This document shows, one piece after another, positions 1 through 10,568 of a stretch of 64,000 nt of DNA (position 1 is its first letter; every line of letters begins with the position of its first letter). The translations under genes and the position numbers were made by a program. Source of the DNA: Corylus avellana (Eukaryota; Streptophyta; Magnoliopsida; Fagales; Betulaceae); assembly GCF_901000735.1 (NCBI RefSeq), contig NC_081543.1:16147574-16211573 (forward strand), written 5' to 3'. Below the pieces are notes generated by a model. It was not told the DNA's origin. It made no database searches and saw only the letters and a list, made by a program, of their open reading frames with translations.

Positions 1-549
1 CCAATAAAATCGGGAGGGACGAGGAAGAAAAGTGTAACATTTGTCAGGTAAAAGACGGCAGTATTTATTCCGTAAAAGACTCCCACAAATTTGTCTCGAG
101 ATTCAATGTCAGGGTTGAACCGGGCTGTGCAGTTGAAGTGACCGGCACTGGTAGCGTTGATCGGATGGGGATGTGCAGTTGAACTCATTGGGTTGATCAG
201 CGCTGAGTGCTGCCGGGTAGGTGACCGTTATTAGCAATCCAGCAACGACCAACAGCGCATTCCGCCTCTCCTCTGTTATAACTGTTTGCCGGCGACGTAT
301 TCCTACGTAAAACTTCACAAATATTGTTATAAAAGATCTTAAATAATGTTCAAGTCTAGTTGTTAAACGCCTCACACAATGTTGTCGTAGAATCTTTCCA
401 ATCCGTTGGTTGTCCACCTGTGTTTGTTGGCTTTGGAGTTCCAAGATGCCAAGCACCGTATGACCCTCTAAATTCTTTATATGAACTACTGATCCAACAT
501 CCAGTAACCTCCACACTAGTGGTTCACGATCCAATAACCACGACACTAC
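1..549 (-). pseudogene. Ankyrin/PGG gene A, exon 2 (frameshifted, runs off window)
   Basis: This is the second exon of an ankyrin-repeat membrane protein with a PGG domain, a plant family whose members act in defence or growth signalling at membranes. Using the acceptor at 550/551, translation starts VVSWLLDREPLVW and continues in phase with exon 1. It runs through the last ankyrin unit (VHIKNLEGHT, about 455-485) to a PGG-type helix (RRNALLVVAGLLITVT, about 220-270); the PGG triplet itself is not kept. That frame stops at 109-111. A second frame then carries the next membrane helix (VFYGINTAVFYLTNV, about 35-80) off the window edge. The frame change coincides with a 46-bp spaced direct repeat. 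The locus is probably a pseudogene or encodes a protein lacking its later membrane helices. Assignment is by recognisable family sequence. Confidence 0.82.
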
Positions 550-700
550 CTGCAAGATGCAGAAAATTAGTAGAGATGCATATATAATTACTGATCCAAC
601 ATCCAGTAACCTCCACACTAGTGGTTCATGATCCAATAACCACGACACTACCTGCAAGATGCAGAAAATTAGTAGAGATGCATATATAATTACTGATCCA
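488..700. repeat. 102-bp tandem duplication containing the exon-2 splice acceptor
   Basis: Two adjacent 102-bp copies (488-589 and 590-691) differ by one visible base. A 9-bp third start follows at 692-700. On the minus strand each copy holds a pyrimidine-rich tract ending in TTGCAG followed by the same exon start. Gene A therefore has two acceptors 102 bp (34 codons) apart in the same frame, at 550/551 and 652/653. Confidence 0.95.
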
Positions 701-709
701 AATACTTGA

Positions 710-935
710 TGTGGCATCTCACATCGCTTGGGGATGGAGATGTACTTATATATATACTCACACCTTTTTTGATATTAATACGTTTTAACGTCGTGATGAG
801 CATGATCCCATCAAAACTCTGCAGTTAAACGAGTGCGAGAGTAGTAATAGGATATGTGACCTCCTAGAATATCTGGTTTGAAAGAGCCAAAAAGAGACGT
901 ACAATATTGAGTGTCACTGGGGATGGAGCGTTACA
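710..935 (+). mobile_element. Cassandra TRIM solo LTR with 5S rRNA-like promoter
   Basis: The element begins TGTGGCATCTCACATCGC and ends GATGGAGCGTTACA, the recognisable ends of a Cassandra LTR. Positions 800-869 are 5S rRNA-like, containing CATCAAAACTCTGCAGTTAAAC and then GTGACCTCCTAGAA, which correspond to the A-box and C-box of the 5S internal promoter. Cassandra is a non-coding terminal-repeat retrotransposon in miniature whose LTR carries an RNA polymerase III 5S promoter. Only one LTR is present, so this is a solo LTR left by recombination. It lies in the intron of gene A, in opposite orientation. I could not see a 5-bp target duplication (CTTGA against TTCGC). Confidence 0.9.
805..869 (+). 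promoter_or_regulatory. 5S rRNA-like internal pol III promoter in Cassandra LTR
   Basis: This is an A-box-like stretch (GCAGTTAAACGAGTGC, about 821-836), an intermediate element (AGTAGTAATAGGAT) and a C-box-like stretch (GTGACCTCCT). Compared with plant 5S rRNA it is mutated, and the A-box has lost the middle of its TGCTTGGGCG segment. It is a derived promoter, not a functional 5S gene. Confidence 0.75.
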
Positions 936-1086
936 TTCGCCCCAATTAAGTAAAAATAAAAACCCAAATATTGCTATAAACAAAACTTTAAAACCCATGA
1001 AAATAAAAGTAAAATATCACACTGAAAGCTCAAGTAAAATTTTGGGTCACCCAACATGAAAGAAAACTTGAGTGGAAAGGACTTAC

Positions 1087-1761
1087 CTCAGGTTGATTTC
1101 TGGATACTGCAACGTGCAAAAGAGTGTTGCCGTCGTCATCCCACCCATCAAGCAGTTTCTCTTGCAACAATTTGGCATCTTTAAAACAAGCCCGCCCAAG
1201 CCATTGTACTAGGTACCGAAAAACATCGATCATGTCATACTTCAGGGCTATATGTAAGGCATTCTCTCCTCGAATTGTCACATCTTCAAGAGACTCGGGG
1301 CAAGCTTCTAAAAATTTCTTCAAAAAAGAGAGGTCTCCTTTTTGAATTACGTAATGTAAAGGAGTCACACCCTCCCTTCCTCGGACACGGACAAAATCCT
1401 TATCAAAATCAAGTAGTCGGTCAACCAATATGGCTTGTTTTCTTTGCAAGATGTAATCTTTTTCAAAATTAAGAGCATGGTTTTGCAAAGCAATGTGAAG
1501 AGGGGTTAAGCCATATTGGTTAAGCTTCCTAGCAAACGAGGGCTTTAAGCCCATGATCTCCCTGACGAAAGGGATGTGCCCGGCAGATACAGCTATGTGT
1601 AAAGGAGTGTCAACAAATGGAATCTTATCGACCCTATCCAAAACATGTGCATCCTTCTCTATCAATACGTACAAGGCATCAATGTTTCCTTGCTCAGCAG
1701 CATCTCTCAAACTCCTATCAATGTTTCTTTGCTCGGCAGAGTCCCTCAGACTCCCATCCAT
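1087..1761 (-). CDS. Ankyrin/PGG gene A, exon 1 (ankyrin repeats)
   Basis: This exon encodes about 225 residues from the ATG at 1759-1761 to a canonical donor (CTGAG|GTAAGT, intron from 1086). It carries four to five ankyrin repeats with clear TPLH signatures: DTPLHIAVSAGH near residue 52, LTPLHIALQNH near 86, VTPLHYVIQKGD near 132, ENALHIALKYD near 166 and NTLLHVAVSRNQ near 214. There is no signal peptide. In this family the N-terminal ankyrin block is cytosolic and the PGG membrane helices follow in exon 2. The N-terminus has an in-frame duplication of about 13 residues (SLRDSAEQRNID then SLRDAAEQGNID). The exon is fully open and shares ankyrin layout and intron position with gene B. It resembles BDA1/ACD6-type proteins, but no orthology can be claimed. 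Confidence 0.85.
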
Positions 1762-1875
1762 TTTAGGAGAGGTACGTGATAGTAGTCTGAAAGTTAAAGG
1801 GAAATGGCGTTTTTATTTTTATTTTTTGTCGAATTGTAGAAGGAAATGGCTTTAAATGAGAAGATTGGGCGTCCT

Positions 1876-1884
1876 CTATTTATA
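1876..1884 (-). promoter_or_regulatory. TATA box of ankyrin/PGG gene A
   Basis: On the minus strand the sequence reads CAATCCTATAAATAGAGGA, about 115 bp upstream of the gene A start codon. Gene B has an almost identical block (CAATCCTATAAAAAGAGGA) at 29392-29410, about 95-105 bp upstream of its own ATG. Conservation between paralogs in otherwise diverged flanks supports a real core promoter. Confidence 0.7.
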
Positions 1885-1889
1885 GGATT

Positions 1890-3085
1890 GGATATCGATA
1901 CCAGATCTGCACACCTCACTGAAGCAACGATTTTTACGTTGTTTGCCAAACATTGAAGCATAAAGGGCTTGTCTTGCAGGTCAGTGGTACTGTGATTTAT
2001 TTGTTTACATATCTTGGAATCTTATGAGTTGTCTGTCCACGTGCATTTGCTTTTGTTGATTTGGTGTTTTTTAGTATCTTTGTTAACAAAAACTAATTTG
2101 CTAATTTGTTCTTGTATATATAATCTATGAAAATGTCTGAATGAGATGATTGAAAAATTAAGGAGACTTGGGATCCACTAAACAAAGTATTTTTAGAAGG
2201 CGATGCTATTTATAGAAAGGTTTCTCAATATAGTTTTATTTTCTAATCTAAGACTACTCTTCTTGACACATGAGCACCATATATGGTGACATGTAATGTA
2301 TCTTTTATGCATAAAAGACACTATAGTTCAAGAAATATAAAACGATATGCCAAACCGATTAGAAGTTGCAATTGATCCATCGGTTTAATCATACAGATAT
2401 GCCTAGATATATAGGAATAATCCAGACGTACAAAAATAAAATAGACAAAGAAAAGAAAAGAAAAAAAAAGGGGAACCTCTTGAGAGAGGTCGCTAGCTTG
2501 AGATGAGAGGCAGGAATATGGATTCCTATAATAAGCATCGGGGCTGAGGAAAAAATTAAAAAAAATAAGAAAACGGGACCTCCGGAGACTTGAGCGGAGA
2601 GGCAGATGTATTCCCATATATAATAAGCATAATTATGGCTTTAAATGATGAGAAAGCTAGATCTGCTTACGCGTCACTGAATCAAGGTGTTTAACTTTGT
2701 TTGCCGACAATAAAGGACGTTTGCTGGATTGTCTGGTGGGTCACTGGTACTGAGAATTTTTTTTTATTTTTATTTTTTATTTTTTTATTTTTATTTATTT
2801 TCTATGCCATACGATAATAATATTACCTGAATCTTATTATTATTGATCTGGTTAGTTCAAACCATGGAAGAATAGCAATAAGATAACACCACCGTAATAA
2901 AAGAAATAAAAAAAGAAAACGAAAAAGGGGAAGCTCTCCAGCTGCTGATGCACTATAGAAATGAAAAGAGAAAAAGAAAAAGAAAAAGTGAGAGACAGGA
3001 ATTATTCGTATCGCAGGATATAAATTAAAATCAAAACATAAAATAACAAAAAGCTCAAGTAAAAAATGATTTAATTATTGAATGA
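1890..3085. other. Intergenic 5' flank of gene A with a partial internal duplication
   Basis: No credible gene is present. The stretch 1847-2000 (GGCTTTAAATGA, then CAGATCTGC, GTTTGCC, AAGG and GGTCAGTGGTACTG) recurs in diverged form at 2634-2752, so the promoter-proximal flank has been partly duplicated. Purine-rich low-complexity sequence lies at 2430-2480 and 2880-3000, with T/A-rich sequence at 2758-2800. A minus-strand open frame at 2321-2617 shows no family features. Confidence 0.6.
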
Positions 3086-3494
3086 GAGCATCTCTAGCAG
3101 AAAGTGTAAACTAGTTTTTTAGCCAAACTGCTCTCAGCAGATAGTGTAAACTAGTTTTTTAGCTAAATTTAGTTATTATGCTTTATTTTCTTGCTCCAGC
3201 AGTCCTTGAAAAATAAAAGTTTTCGCTATAATTGCTACAGTTTACAGTAAAATATGAAAGTTTATGTAAGTAATATTTTATTATATTTCTTATTTCTTTC
3301 TATTTTTTTAATATTTTCTCTCTCATCTCTCTGTCTTTTTATCGGGAAGACAAGGAAATGATGAAAAATAATATTTAATTAGAATAGATAGGTAAAATAG
3401 ATATTCTGTTTGAGTATATAGTGAAAAACTAGTAGCTAAAATAAAAAAAGTTATATTTTGAATAGTTAAAATAAAAACCATTGCTGGAGATGCT
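3086..3494. mobile_element. Small inverted-repeat element (MITE-like)
   Basis: The left end GAGCATCTCTAGCAG and the right end TTGCTGGAGATGCT form short imperfect terminal inverted repeats around about 400 bp of AT-rich non-coding DNA. Flanks TTGAATGA and TTGATAGT resemble each other and may be a decayed 8-bp duplication, which would fit a hAT derivative. The left end also holds an internal direct repeat (AGTGTAAACTAGTTTTTTAG, twice). Confidence 0.5.
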
Positions 3495-3627
3495 TTGATA
3501 GTGAATCCCTATAGTAATTAAGCTCCTTTCAGCACCATAGGATTCCAATAATGTTTCAACTTTATTCTCCTTTAAGTTAAGAAAAAGAAAAAGAAAAAAA
3601 AAAAAACAACAACAAAAATGAGAACTT

Positions 3628-3675
3628 GCTTGGGCTTCATTTTTGGATACTGCAATGTGCAACAAAGTATTTTAA
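3628..3675 (-). pseudogene. Relic of ankyrin/PGG exon 1 end
   Basis: The minus strand encodes LLHIAVSKNEAQ, matching the last ankyrin residues of exon 1 in genes A and B (LLHVAVSRNQPE). It is followed by a GCAAGTTCTC donor-like sequence matching the GC donor of gene B. No other part of the gene is recognisable nearby, so this is a scrap of a further cluster member. Confidence 0.65.
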
Positions 3676-3861
3676 AGGTGTACAGACAATTGTAATTGCG
3701 GTTATTATTTATTTTTAAATAACCACAACCGATGGTTATGTACTTATATATTAAAAGCTAGTTATAGTAACAAACAACCGTTTTTTCATAAAAATTCAAA
3801 ACACATTTTTTTAGATATATATAAATTGTTTCATTATTTTAGTAATTTTTTTATTTAACTT

Positions 3862-5556
3862 AGGCTTCGTTTACTTCGACGTAAAATAGTTTACGTCGGA
3901 AAATATTTTCAGGGAAACCATTTTTCCTGAAAATCGAAAACATTTTACGGAGTTTATCGCGCACATGGAAAATAATTTTTTTAATATTTTTTTTATATAT
4001 ATTTTTTTCTATAAGGTCCCCACAGGCACCTGCATGAGACTTGTTTGGGACCCTGCATGGACATGCCCGAGACCCTGCTTGGACTTGACCAGGACTTGTC
4101 CGGGACCTCGTCTAGACCTGCCCAGGACTATACTGAGACCTGCCCGACCCCACCAGGACCCGCCCAGGACTTGATCGGGACCTAACCGGGACCCGCGCGG
4201 GACTTTACGGGGACCCACCTGGGACCCCTTCGGGACCTGCCCGGGACTCGCCAAGGACCTCGCCAGGACTTGACCGGGACCTGCCTGGGACTTGCTCGGG
4301 ACCCCGCCGGGACCTGCCCGGGACTTGACCGGGACCCGACCGGGCAGGTCTCGATCAAGCCTCGGTCAAGTCCAGGGCATGTCCCGTCAAGTCCCAGGTG
4401 GGTCTCGGTCAGCTCCCAGGCGGGTCCCGGTCAGGTCCGGGCGGGGTCCCAGGCAGGTCCCGGTGGGGTCCCAGGCGGGTCCCAATCAAGTCCTGGCAGG
4501 GTGCCGGTCAATTCCTGGGCAGGTCCCGGGGGCGTCCCGGGCAAGTTCAGGTCAAGTCCTAGGCGGGTTCGAGGCAGGTCCTGGTCAAGTCCCAAGCGGG
4601 TCCCGGGCAAGTCATGGGCAAGTTCCAGTCAAGTCCCGGGAGAGTCCCGGGCAGGTCCTGAGCAGGTCTTGGGTAGGTCCGGGCAGGTCCCGATCAAGTT
4701 CGGGGCAAGTTCCGCTCAAGTCCTAGGCGGGTCTCGGGTAAGTCCAGGTCAGGTCCCGGGCGAGTCCCAGTCACGTCCTGGCAGCTCCTAGGCAGGTCCC
4801 GGCCAGGTCCAGAGCGGGTCCGAGTCATGTCCCGGTCGGGTCCCAGGCGGGTCCTGGGTGGGTCCCAGGCAGGTCTCGGGTGGGTCCCAGACAATTCCAA
4901 GCGGGATCCCAGTCCAGTCCCGGGCAGGTCCTAGCGGCGTCCTGGGCAAGTTCCGGTCAAGTCCCAGATGGGTTCCAAGCAGGTCCTGGTCAAGTCCCAG
5001 GCAAGTCCCGGGCAAGTCAAGGGCGAGTTCCAGTCAAGTCCCGAGAGGGTCTCGGGTAGGTCCTGAGCAGGTCTTGGGCAGGTCCGGGCGGGTCCCGTTC
5101 AAGCCCGATCAGGTCCTGGGAAGGTCTTGGCGCGATCCCGAGTGGGTCCTGGGCGAGTTCCAAGCAGGTCCTGGTCAAGTCACAGGCAAGTTCTAGTCAA
5201 GTCCCAAGAGGGTCCCGGGCAGGTCTTGGGCAGGTCCGGGCGGGTCCCGTTCAAGCCCGATCAGGTCCCAAGAAGGTCCTGGCGCGATCCCAAGCGGGTC
5301 CTGGGTCAGTCCTGATCAAGTCCCAGCGAGATTCTGGGCGGGTCTTGGCAATGTCCATCGATTTAAGAATGAGATACTCACAGTAGGAAAATGGTTTACG
5401 GTTTTCAAAACCGTAAACCATTTTTCGAAAATTAAAGAAGAATTTTAGGTCAAAAGGAAAATATTTTTCGTTGACCATTATTTTACATCGAAGTAAACAC
5501 CGTAAAATGGATAAATCATTTTTTGAAAACCATTTTACTTCGAAGTAAACGTTAGT
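3862..5556. mobile_element. Fold-back DNA transposon filled with GC-rich minisatellite
   Basis: The ends are inverted repeats. The left reads GGCTTCGTTTACTTCGACG and the right, reverse-complemented, reads GACTAACGTTTACTTCGAAG. Both continue into AAAATGGTTTTC-type motifs that recur near 3880-3960 and 5390-5545. Between them lies about 1.3 kb of short GC-rich repeats and no transposase. The class is uncertain: a non-autonomous Mutator-like or hAT element is possible. I found no convincing target-site duplication, so the outer boundaries are approximate. Confidence 0.7.
4016..5345. repeat. GGTCCCGG/CAAGTCC minisatellite with an orientation switch near 4345
   Basis: About 130 degenerate units of roughly 10 bp read GGGACCTGCC or GGGACTTGAC up to about 4345. 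Beyond that they read in reverse complement (GGTCCCGGGCAAGTCC) to about 5345, so the array is itself an asymmetric inverted repeat of about 330 and 1000 bp. Higher-order blocks of about 150-190 bp repeat near 5010-5120 and 5190-5290. Long open frames across it are compositional artefacts. Confidence 0.9.
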
Positions 5557-6234
5557 CTAATGAATTGTAGGATTGGACAATTCTGAGTTTTGTATCTAAA
5601 ACAGTATTAACATGAATATCTTGCTGATTTTTGCATGCCAAGAAAAGGAAGTGTATATGTCATGATTAGAGGTGAAGATCTAAAATTTGGAAAGGTGATT
5701 CCAATTCTAAAAGCAGGCCTGGCTTAATTGCATAGGAAGGATAGTACTGTAAAAGAACGATTACAACATTGACTTACGTGACAAGGTAATCATTACAACT
5801 TTAACATTCTTCTTTACTTGTGGGCATAAACTTTCTTTTAATAGGTGAGACCCAGTACGTGAAATATTTAATTTAAATATGAGGGTGATTTGATGGAGTT
5901 ATGGTTCGAAATCATGATCTCTAGCTTTGATACCATGAGGCCCAACATATGAAATATTTAATTTAAATATGGAAAAAATTTGACAGAGTCAGGATTCAAA
6001 CTCAGAACCACTGGCTTTGATACTTTGTTAAATCACAACTTTTCTCAAAAGCTTAAGCTGATAAAAAAAAAAAAAAAAAGTAAATTGAATCACTTAATCA
6101 TTACTTTAACAAAAAAGACTATTATCTTAAATAACTTTGTAACTCTAATTTGATAATGGATTATAAATGCTTAATCTGGTTAGGATCGGGAGATACAAAT
6201 TAAAAAAATTTATGCGCCATGAAATACATGTTAC
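5557..6234. other. Intergenic, with a short direct repeat
   Basis: No gene is visible. A block of about 95 bp beginning GAAATATTTAATTTAAATATG occurs at about 5859 and again at about 5957. Each copy runs to a motif like CTAGCTTTGATACCAT, followed by an A-run at 6063-6079. It may be part of a short retroposon but lacks a diagnostic promoter box. Confidence 0.4.
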
Positions 6235-7495
6235 TATTGTGCCAAATACCCACCTAAATTAATAGGCAAATACATGGTAGGTTTTACTTGTAAGTGCACA
6301 TGATCAAACGATAGTATAGAGCGGTAAATACAAGATTATTCCCACGAGGATTGATGATTTTATCTAGAATTGATTTTCCAAATTTAAATTAACAAATTGT
6401 CACATATTTGCAATGTTGAAAAGAGATAAAGATACTGAAAAGGTTAGGATTTTGATATCCACCACTAATCCGACTCATTAAGACAAAACTAGGCTAATGT
6501 TTCAATCATGTGGTATAATTAATGATTGTCAAACTAAGAGCATGGTAACTACAATTTAAGTTATTGATCTTCCTATGTAATGAATTACGCATGATATCTA
6601 CTCTAATTTTTTTCTTCCCGAAAGGATTTAGCTTGGTATATATCTACTAAGTTGTTATTTATGGAAACATAATTCTATAGAGATCGACAAATACATAAGT
6701 CATAGGGCATGGTATCTACTCCTAATTTCGACGTTGATTAAGCCAAGAACCCATGATGAGGTACTTTTGTCACTTTATTAAGCTCAAGATTCAGTCATCT
6801 AAATTGACTTAACTAACAAATCTATACCATAAAATATGAGGAATTCAATCACATAAACATAATCAATTAAAATAAACTACAATATAATTGAAACAAAGGC
6901 ACTAGTATTAAACTTAAAAAGACATGATTATAGCTTCAATCTAACTCTAACAAGAAGTTTAGTTACACATAATAAAACTAAAACTAAAAAAAGAAAAGGG
7001 AAAGAAGAAACCGGAAAACGCTTCTTAAGTAACCTCCTATTCCTCTCTCTAGAATTGTTTGTTTTTCTAAGAGGCTTAGAGGTTTATTTATAGACTTTAG
7101 GAGATCCTAGAAACCCTAGAAAGCCTAATAAAATCGGAGAACAAAACCAAGTCTAATTAGGGTTTGGAAAACCTAATTTTAAGTGAAAAATAAGTCTTTC
7201 CGCACCTAAGCCATGTGAGTGAGCTCGATCGCACTGCCTTGCACTCGATCGTAGCTTGATCTCGATCGTTCCTCTTCTGCGCTCGAGCCTAGGTGTGGTG
7301 CGCTTGATCCGAACCCCAGCTTTTTCCAAATTTGCTCTTTTATGCTCGAAACTTCCAAAAACGCTTTTTTTTTTTTTCCTTCAAACACCTAAAAACAGAC
7401 AAAAACACAAAAAATGAAGTAAAACAACACAAAATAGCACAACTAAGAGATTAACACATATAAATTAAGGGTCTAAAATATTTTAGCACTCATTA
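6235..7495 (-). repeat. 3' LTR of Athila/Tat-like element
   Basis: The LTR is 1261 bp, read on the minus strand from TAATGAGTGCTAAAATATT to TTTGGCACAATA. Compared with the sister copy, the expected TG start and CA end have mutated. About 185-290 bp from its start lies a cluster of CG-centred palindromes (GCTCGATCGCA, CTCGATCG, GCTCGAGC; 7210-7310). Confidence 0.8.
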
Positions 7496-8251
7496 CACCC
7501 CCAAACTTACATATTGCTAGTCTCTTAGCAATACAAAACTAAAAATAACAAGAAGCAAAAACAAAAACTGCTCTATCTCCACTATCGTAGGAAACACGAT
7601 TGCATTTAGTATATGCAACAAGCCTTTTAAACTCCTAGGCATCCCTAGTAGGACGAGTGAAGTCTCGTGAGGGTTTAACAGAAACGCTACCCATGAACAT
7701 TCATGCACAATTCATGTCATCCTCAAAATTAAAGTATCACTCAAAATCAGAATTTTCAGGCTTAAAAAGATCAACCCCATCTTCGCAATGACTTAAAATT
7801 TCAAAGGTTTAATCACCTGCAAAAGGCAGGCTAAGGCATCAAAAGTTCAAAATGGTGTAAGGTGAATTAGAATATAAATATGAAGCTTACAAGTAGTTCA
7901 AATGTGCACTAGCTCAATATATCAACTTCCACTGGGACCCTTATCAAAATGAAAACTATGGCATGGAGTCAAATTATTATTTTTTTTCTTTTGGTCAAGC
8001 TGTGCAATGTTTGATTTTCTTAAGCTTTCTAATTGACTCATTTAACGAGTGTTAGGCTAATGCATCCCAAACCAGATGATTTTAGGGTATTAGGTGTAAA
8101 CAGCCCTAAAGAATTACTAACTTGAGTCAAAAAGGCTATAGAACTAAACTAACCCTGACATTAACCAACTTAAAACTATCACATTTTGACGTGAACACTC
8201 ATTGCTTAATGAGGCAAGAGGTCTAGTTACTCAGTGAAGAACTTAAGATTG

Positions 8252-8283
<32 letters not shown>

Positions 8284-9010
8284 CATGCCAAAGTATCATT
8301 CAACAAGTCACACAAGACATTAAAACATACACAATCAAACTCACATGTCATACCTCAGAAAATATGTGCTAGTGTGCTTGTATTAATGAAATCAAAGAGA
8401 TGAGTTCTCATATGCCTAAAGTAAGTAACCAAACTTAGAAACTCTTTTATCAAATTATGTGTTCAAAATTTTAAATTCACAAATGAAAATCAATCACAAT
8501 TCTTAGATCAACAAAAATTTTAAGACAGATATGAACATGCACTTTTTCTTCAAAAATAATAACAAAAATAGGGACAAAAGTGTGTGTAAGGTATCTCCCA
8601 TACCCCAAAACTTAAATGACATATTGTCCTCAATGTGTATATAGCATGGAGAGATCTCACCTAGGAGATGGGGGAAACTGGCTGGAATGGTACGGCTCAT
8701 GGCACACCCCCAAACTTGAACTCAAGCACACTTGTCCCTGGAAAAAAAAAAGGCTAAAATAACAACGAAAAACAAAATGAAAAAAATAAACAACAAAAAA
8801 ATAAAATGAAAACAAAAACAGGAAATAAAAAGGATATGCTGTAGGGTGCCTCCCATGAGCGATAAGTTTAATGTCTTTAGCCAGACTATTGTACTCCTCT
8901 CACTGCTGTCCGGAAGAAGATGCTACCCCTGAGGCAAGTGGCAATCGTGCTAGTAAGGACTACAACAATTCTTCTTGTTTTTCTAATCTTTGGTCCACCA
9001 TGAACTTGTC

Positions 9011-9529
9011 CTACCGGGTTTCTCTTCTCTGATCAGCAAGCTCAACCAGGAGGAACGCGAATTCGTCACAGATGTATTGATAGTGTGAAATGCCCATGGT
9101 GACAGTCTCCTTCCCCTCCTCTACTTGCTTAGCTACAGGCTCATTCATGTCCGTAGGCTCTTCCTCAACCCTTTCTATATCAGCGGCTAATGCTTGAGGT
9201 ACCCGTGGCATATGAGAATAGCTTTGATTCCATTGGATTCTGCCAAATTGCGGGTGCTCAATGACAGGTTCATCTACTGGAGTACCCTTAATGCCCTTTT
9301 TCCGAAGGATATAAGTGAGGAGAAATTGGAAAGGTAATCCCCATTTGTTGGTACTGTCCATGCCCCATATATGCACCCTGTCGCAAAACTTATACATCTG
9401 GCTCCATATGAGCTCAAGAATGGAGCACCAATAGCCTTTATGAAAGGCGTAGAGTGTTTTGAGAAAGAGGCCTCGTCCTTGAGTTTTGTGACCCAAGGGA
9501 CATGCATTCCGATGCATGATAAAATACAC
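9011..9529 (-). pseudogene. Plant transposon protein fragment (Athila-associated ORF)
   Basis: An open frame of about 170 residues contains HRNACPLGHKTQGRG, then LYAFHKGYWCSILELIW and the acidic tail VEEEPTDMNEPVAKQVEEG. This layout resembles the putative plant transposon protein domain often found in Athila/Tat elements. Its function in the element is not established. It begins upstream of any clear ATG in a frame interrupted near 9535, so it is a fragment. It lies inside a retroelement that has lost its polymerase. Confidence 0.5.
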
Positions 9530-9675
9530 AAGCTAGAGTTGTGGAGGCATCTTGACCTTGCCGCCTGCATTGCAGTGATTGTCAGCGTACTGTCCTTCAC
9601 ACATGTCTCAAATAATATCTGCAATAGTGAGCATGGGGGGATCCTCTTCAAACTAATATTCCTATGGAGGGTACG

Positions 9676-10568
9676 TTTATTCGCAAGTGCACAAAATCAA
9701 ACGATAGTATAGTATGGTAAATACGAGATCATTCCCACGAGGATTGATGATTTTATTTAGAATTGATTTTCCAAATTTAAATTAACAAATTGTCATAGAT
9801 TTGTAATGTTGAAAAGAGATAAAGATAATTAAAAGGTTAGGGTTTTGATATCCACCACTAATCCGACTCATTAAGACAAAACTAGGTCAATGTTCCAATC
9901 ATGTGGTATAATTAATGCTTGTCAACCTAAGGGCATTGTATTTACACATTAAGTTATTGATCTTCTTAAGCAATGAATTAGACATGGTATCTACTCTAAT
10001 TCTTTTATTCCCTAAAGAATTTAGCATGGTATCTACTCTTAATTCCGATGTTGATTAAGCCAAGAACCCATGATGAGGTTCTTTTGTCACTTTATTAAGC
10101 CCAAGATGCAGTCATCTAAATTGACTTAACTAACAAATTCATACTATAAAATATGAGGAATTCAATCACATAGACATAATCAATTAAAATAAATCACAAT
10201 ATGATTGAAACAAAGGCACTAGTACTAAATTTAAAAAGACATGATTAGGGATTTAATCTAACCCTACCAAGAAGTTTAGTTACACATAATGAAACTAAAA
10301 CTAGAAAAAGAAAAGGGAAAGAAGAAACCGGAAAACACTTTTGGAAGTAGCCTCTTATTCCTCTCTCTAGAAATTGTTTGCTTTTCTAAGAGACTTAGAG
10401 GTCTATTTATAGGCTTTTGGAAAACCTAAAAACCCTAGAAAACCTAATAAAATCGGAGAACAAAGCCCTAGTCTAATTAGGGTTTGGAAAATCTAATTTT
10501 AAGTGAAAAATAAGTCTTTCCGCATCTAGGTCGCAAAAGTGTGCTCGATCGCACGGCCTTGCGCTCGA
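9676..10568 (-). repeat. Truncated 5' LTR of Athila/Tat-like element
   Basis: This aligns by eye with 6285-7220 of the first LTR, from the GCAAGTGCACAAAATCAAACG stretch through the GCTCGATCGCACGG cluster near 10541. It then breaks off at about 10568, with the start of the LTR missing. The tail end with the primer-binding site is also lost. Confidence 0.75.

Larger units (their letters stand above)
6235..10568 (-). mobile_element. Decayed Athila/Tat-like Gypsy LTR element (minus orientation)
   Basis: This consists of a full LTR (6235-7495), an internal region (7496-9675) and a partial second LTR (9676-10568). The LTR matches the family found at 50931-57370: ends of the GGTGGGTATTTGGCACAA type, the CACGAGGATTGATGATTTTAT stretch and GATATCCACCACTAAT are shared. 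A polypurine tract (GTAAGTTTGGGGGTG on the minus strand) adjoins the first LTR. The primer-binding site and gag have been deleted together with about 50 bp of the second LTR. The far LTR end is also missing, so no target duplication survives. Confidence 0.8.

Noticed and set aside
805..869. A genuine 5S rRNA gene
   Set aside because: Only part of 5S is present, with A-box deletions, and it sits in recognisable Cassandra LTR ends.
2321..2617. Hydrophobic 98-residue minus-strand frame
   Set aside because: AT- and A-rich antisense sequence in a duplicated promoter flank with no family feature.
4009..5315. Several long open frames on both strands with Gly/Ser/Pro/Arg-rich repeats
   Set aside because: They are translations of the GC-rich minisatellite; frames overlap on both strands and repeat with the DNA unit, with no conserved domain.
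3862..5556. An 8- or 9-bp target duplication for the fold-back element
   Set aside because: Flanks TTTAACTTA and TAATGAATT do not match well enough to claim one.
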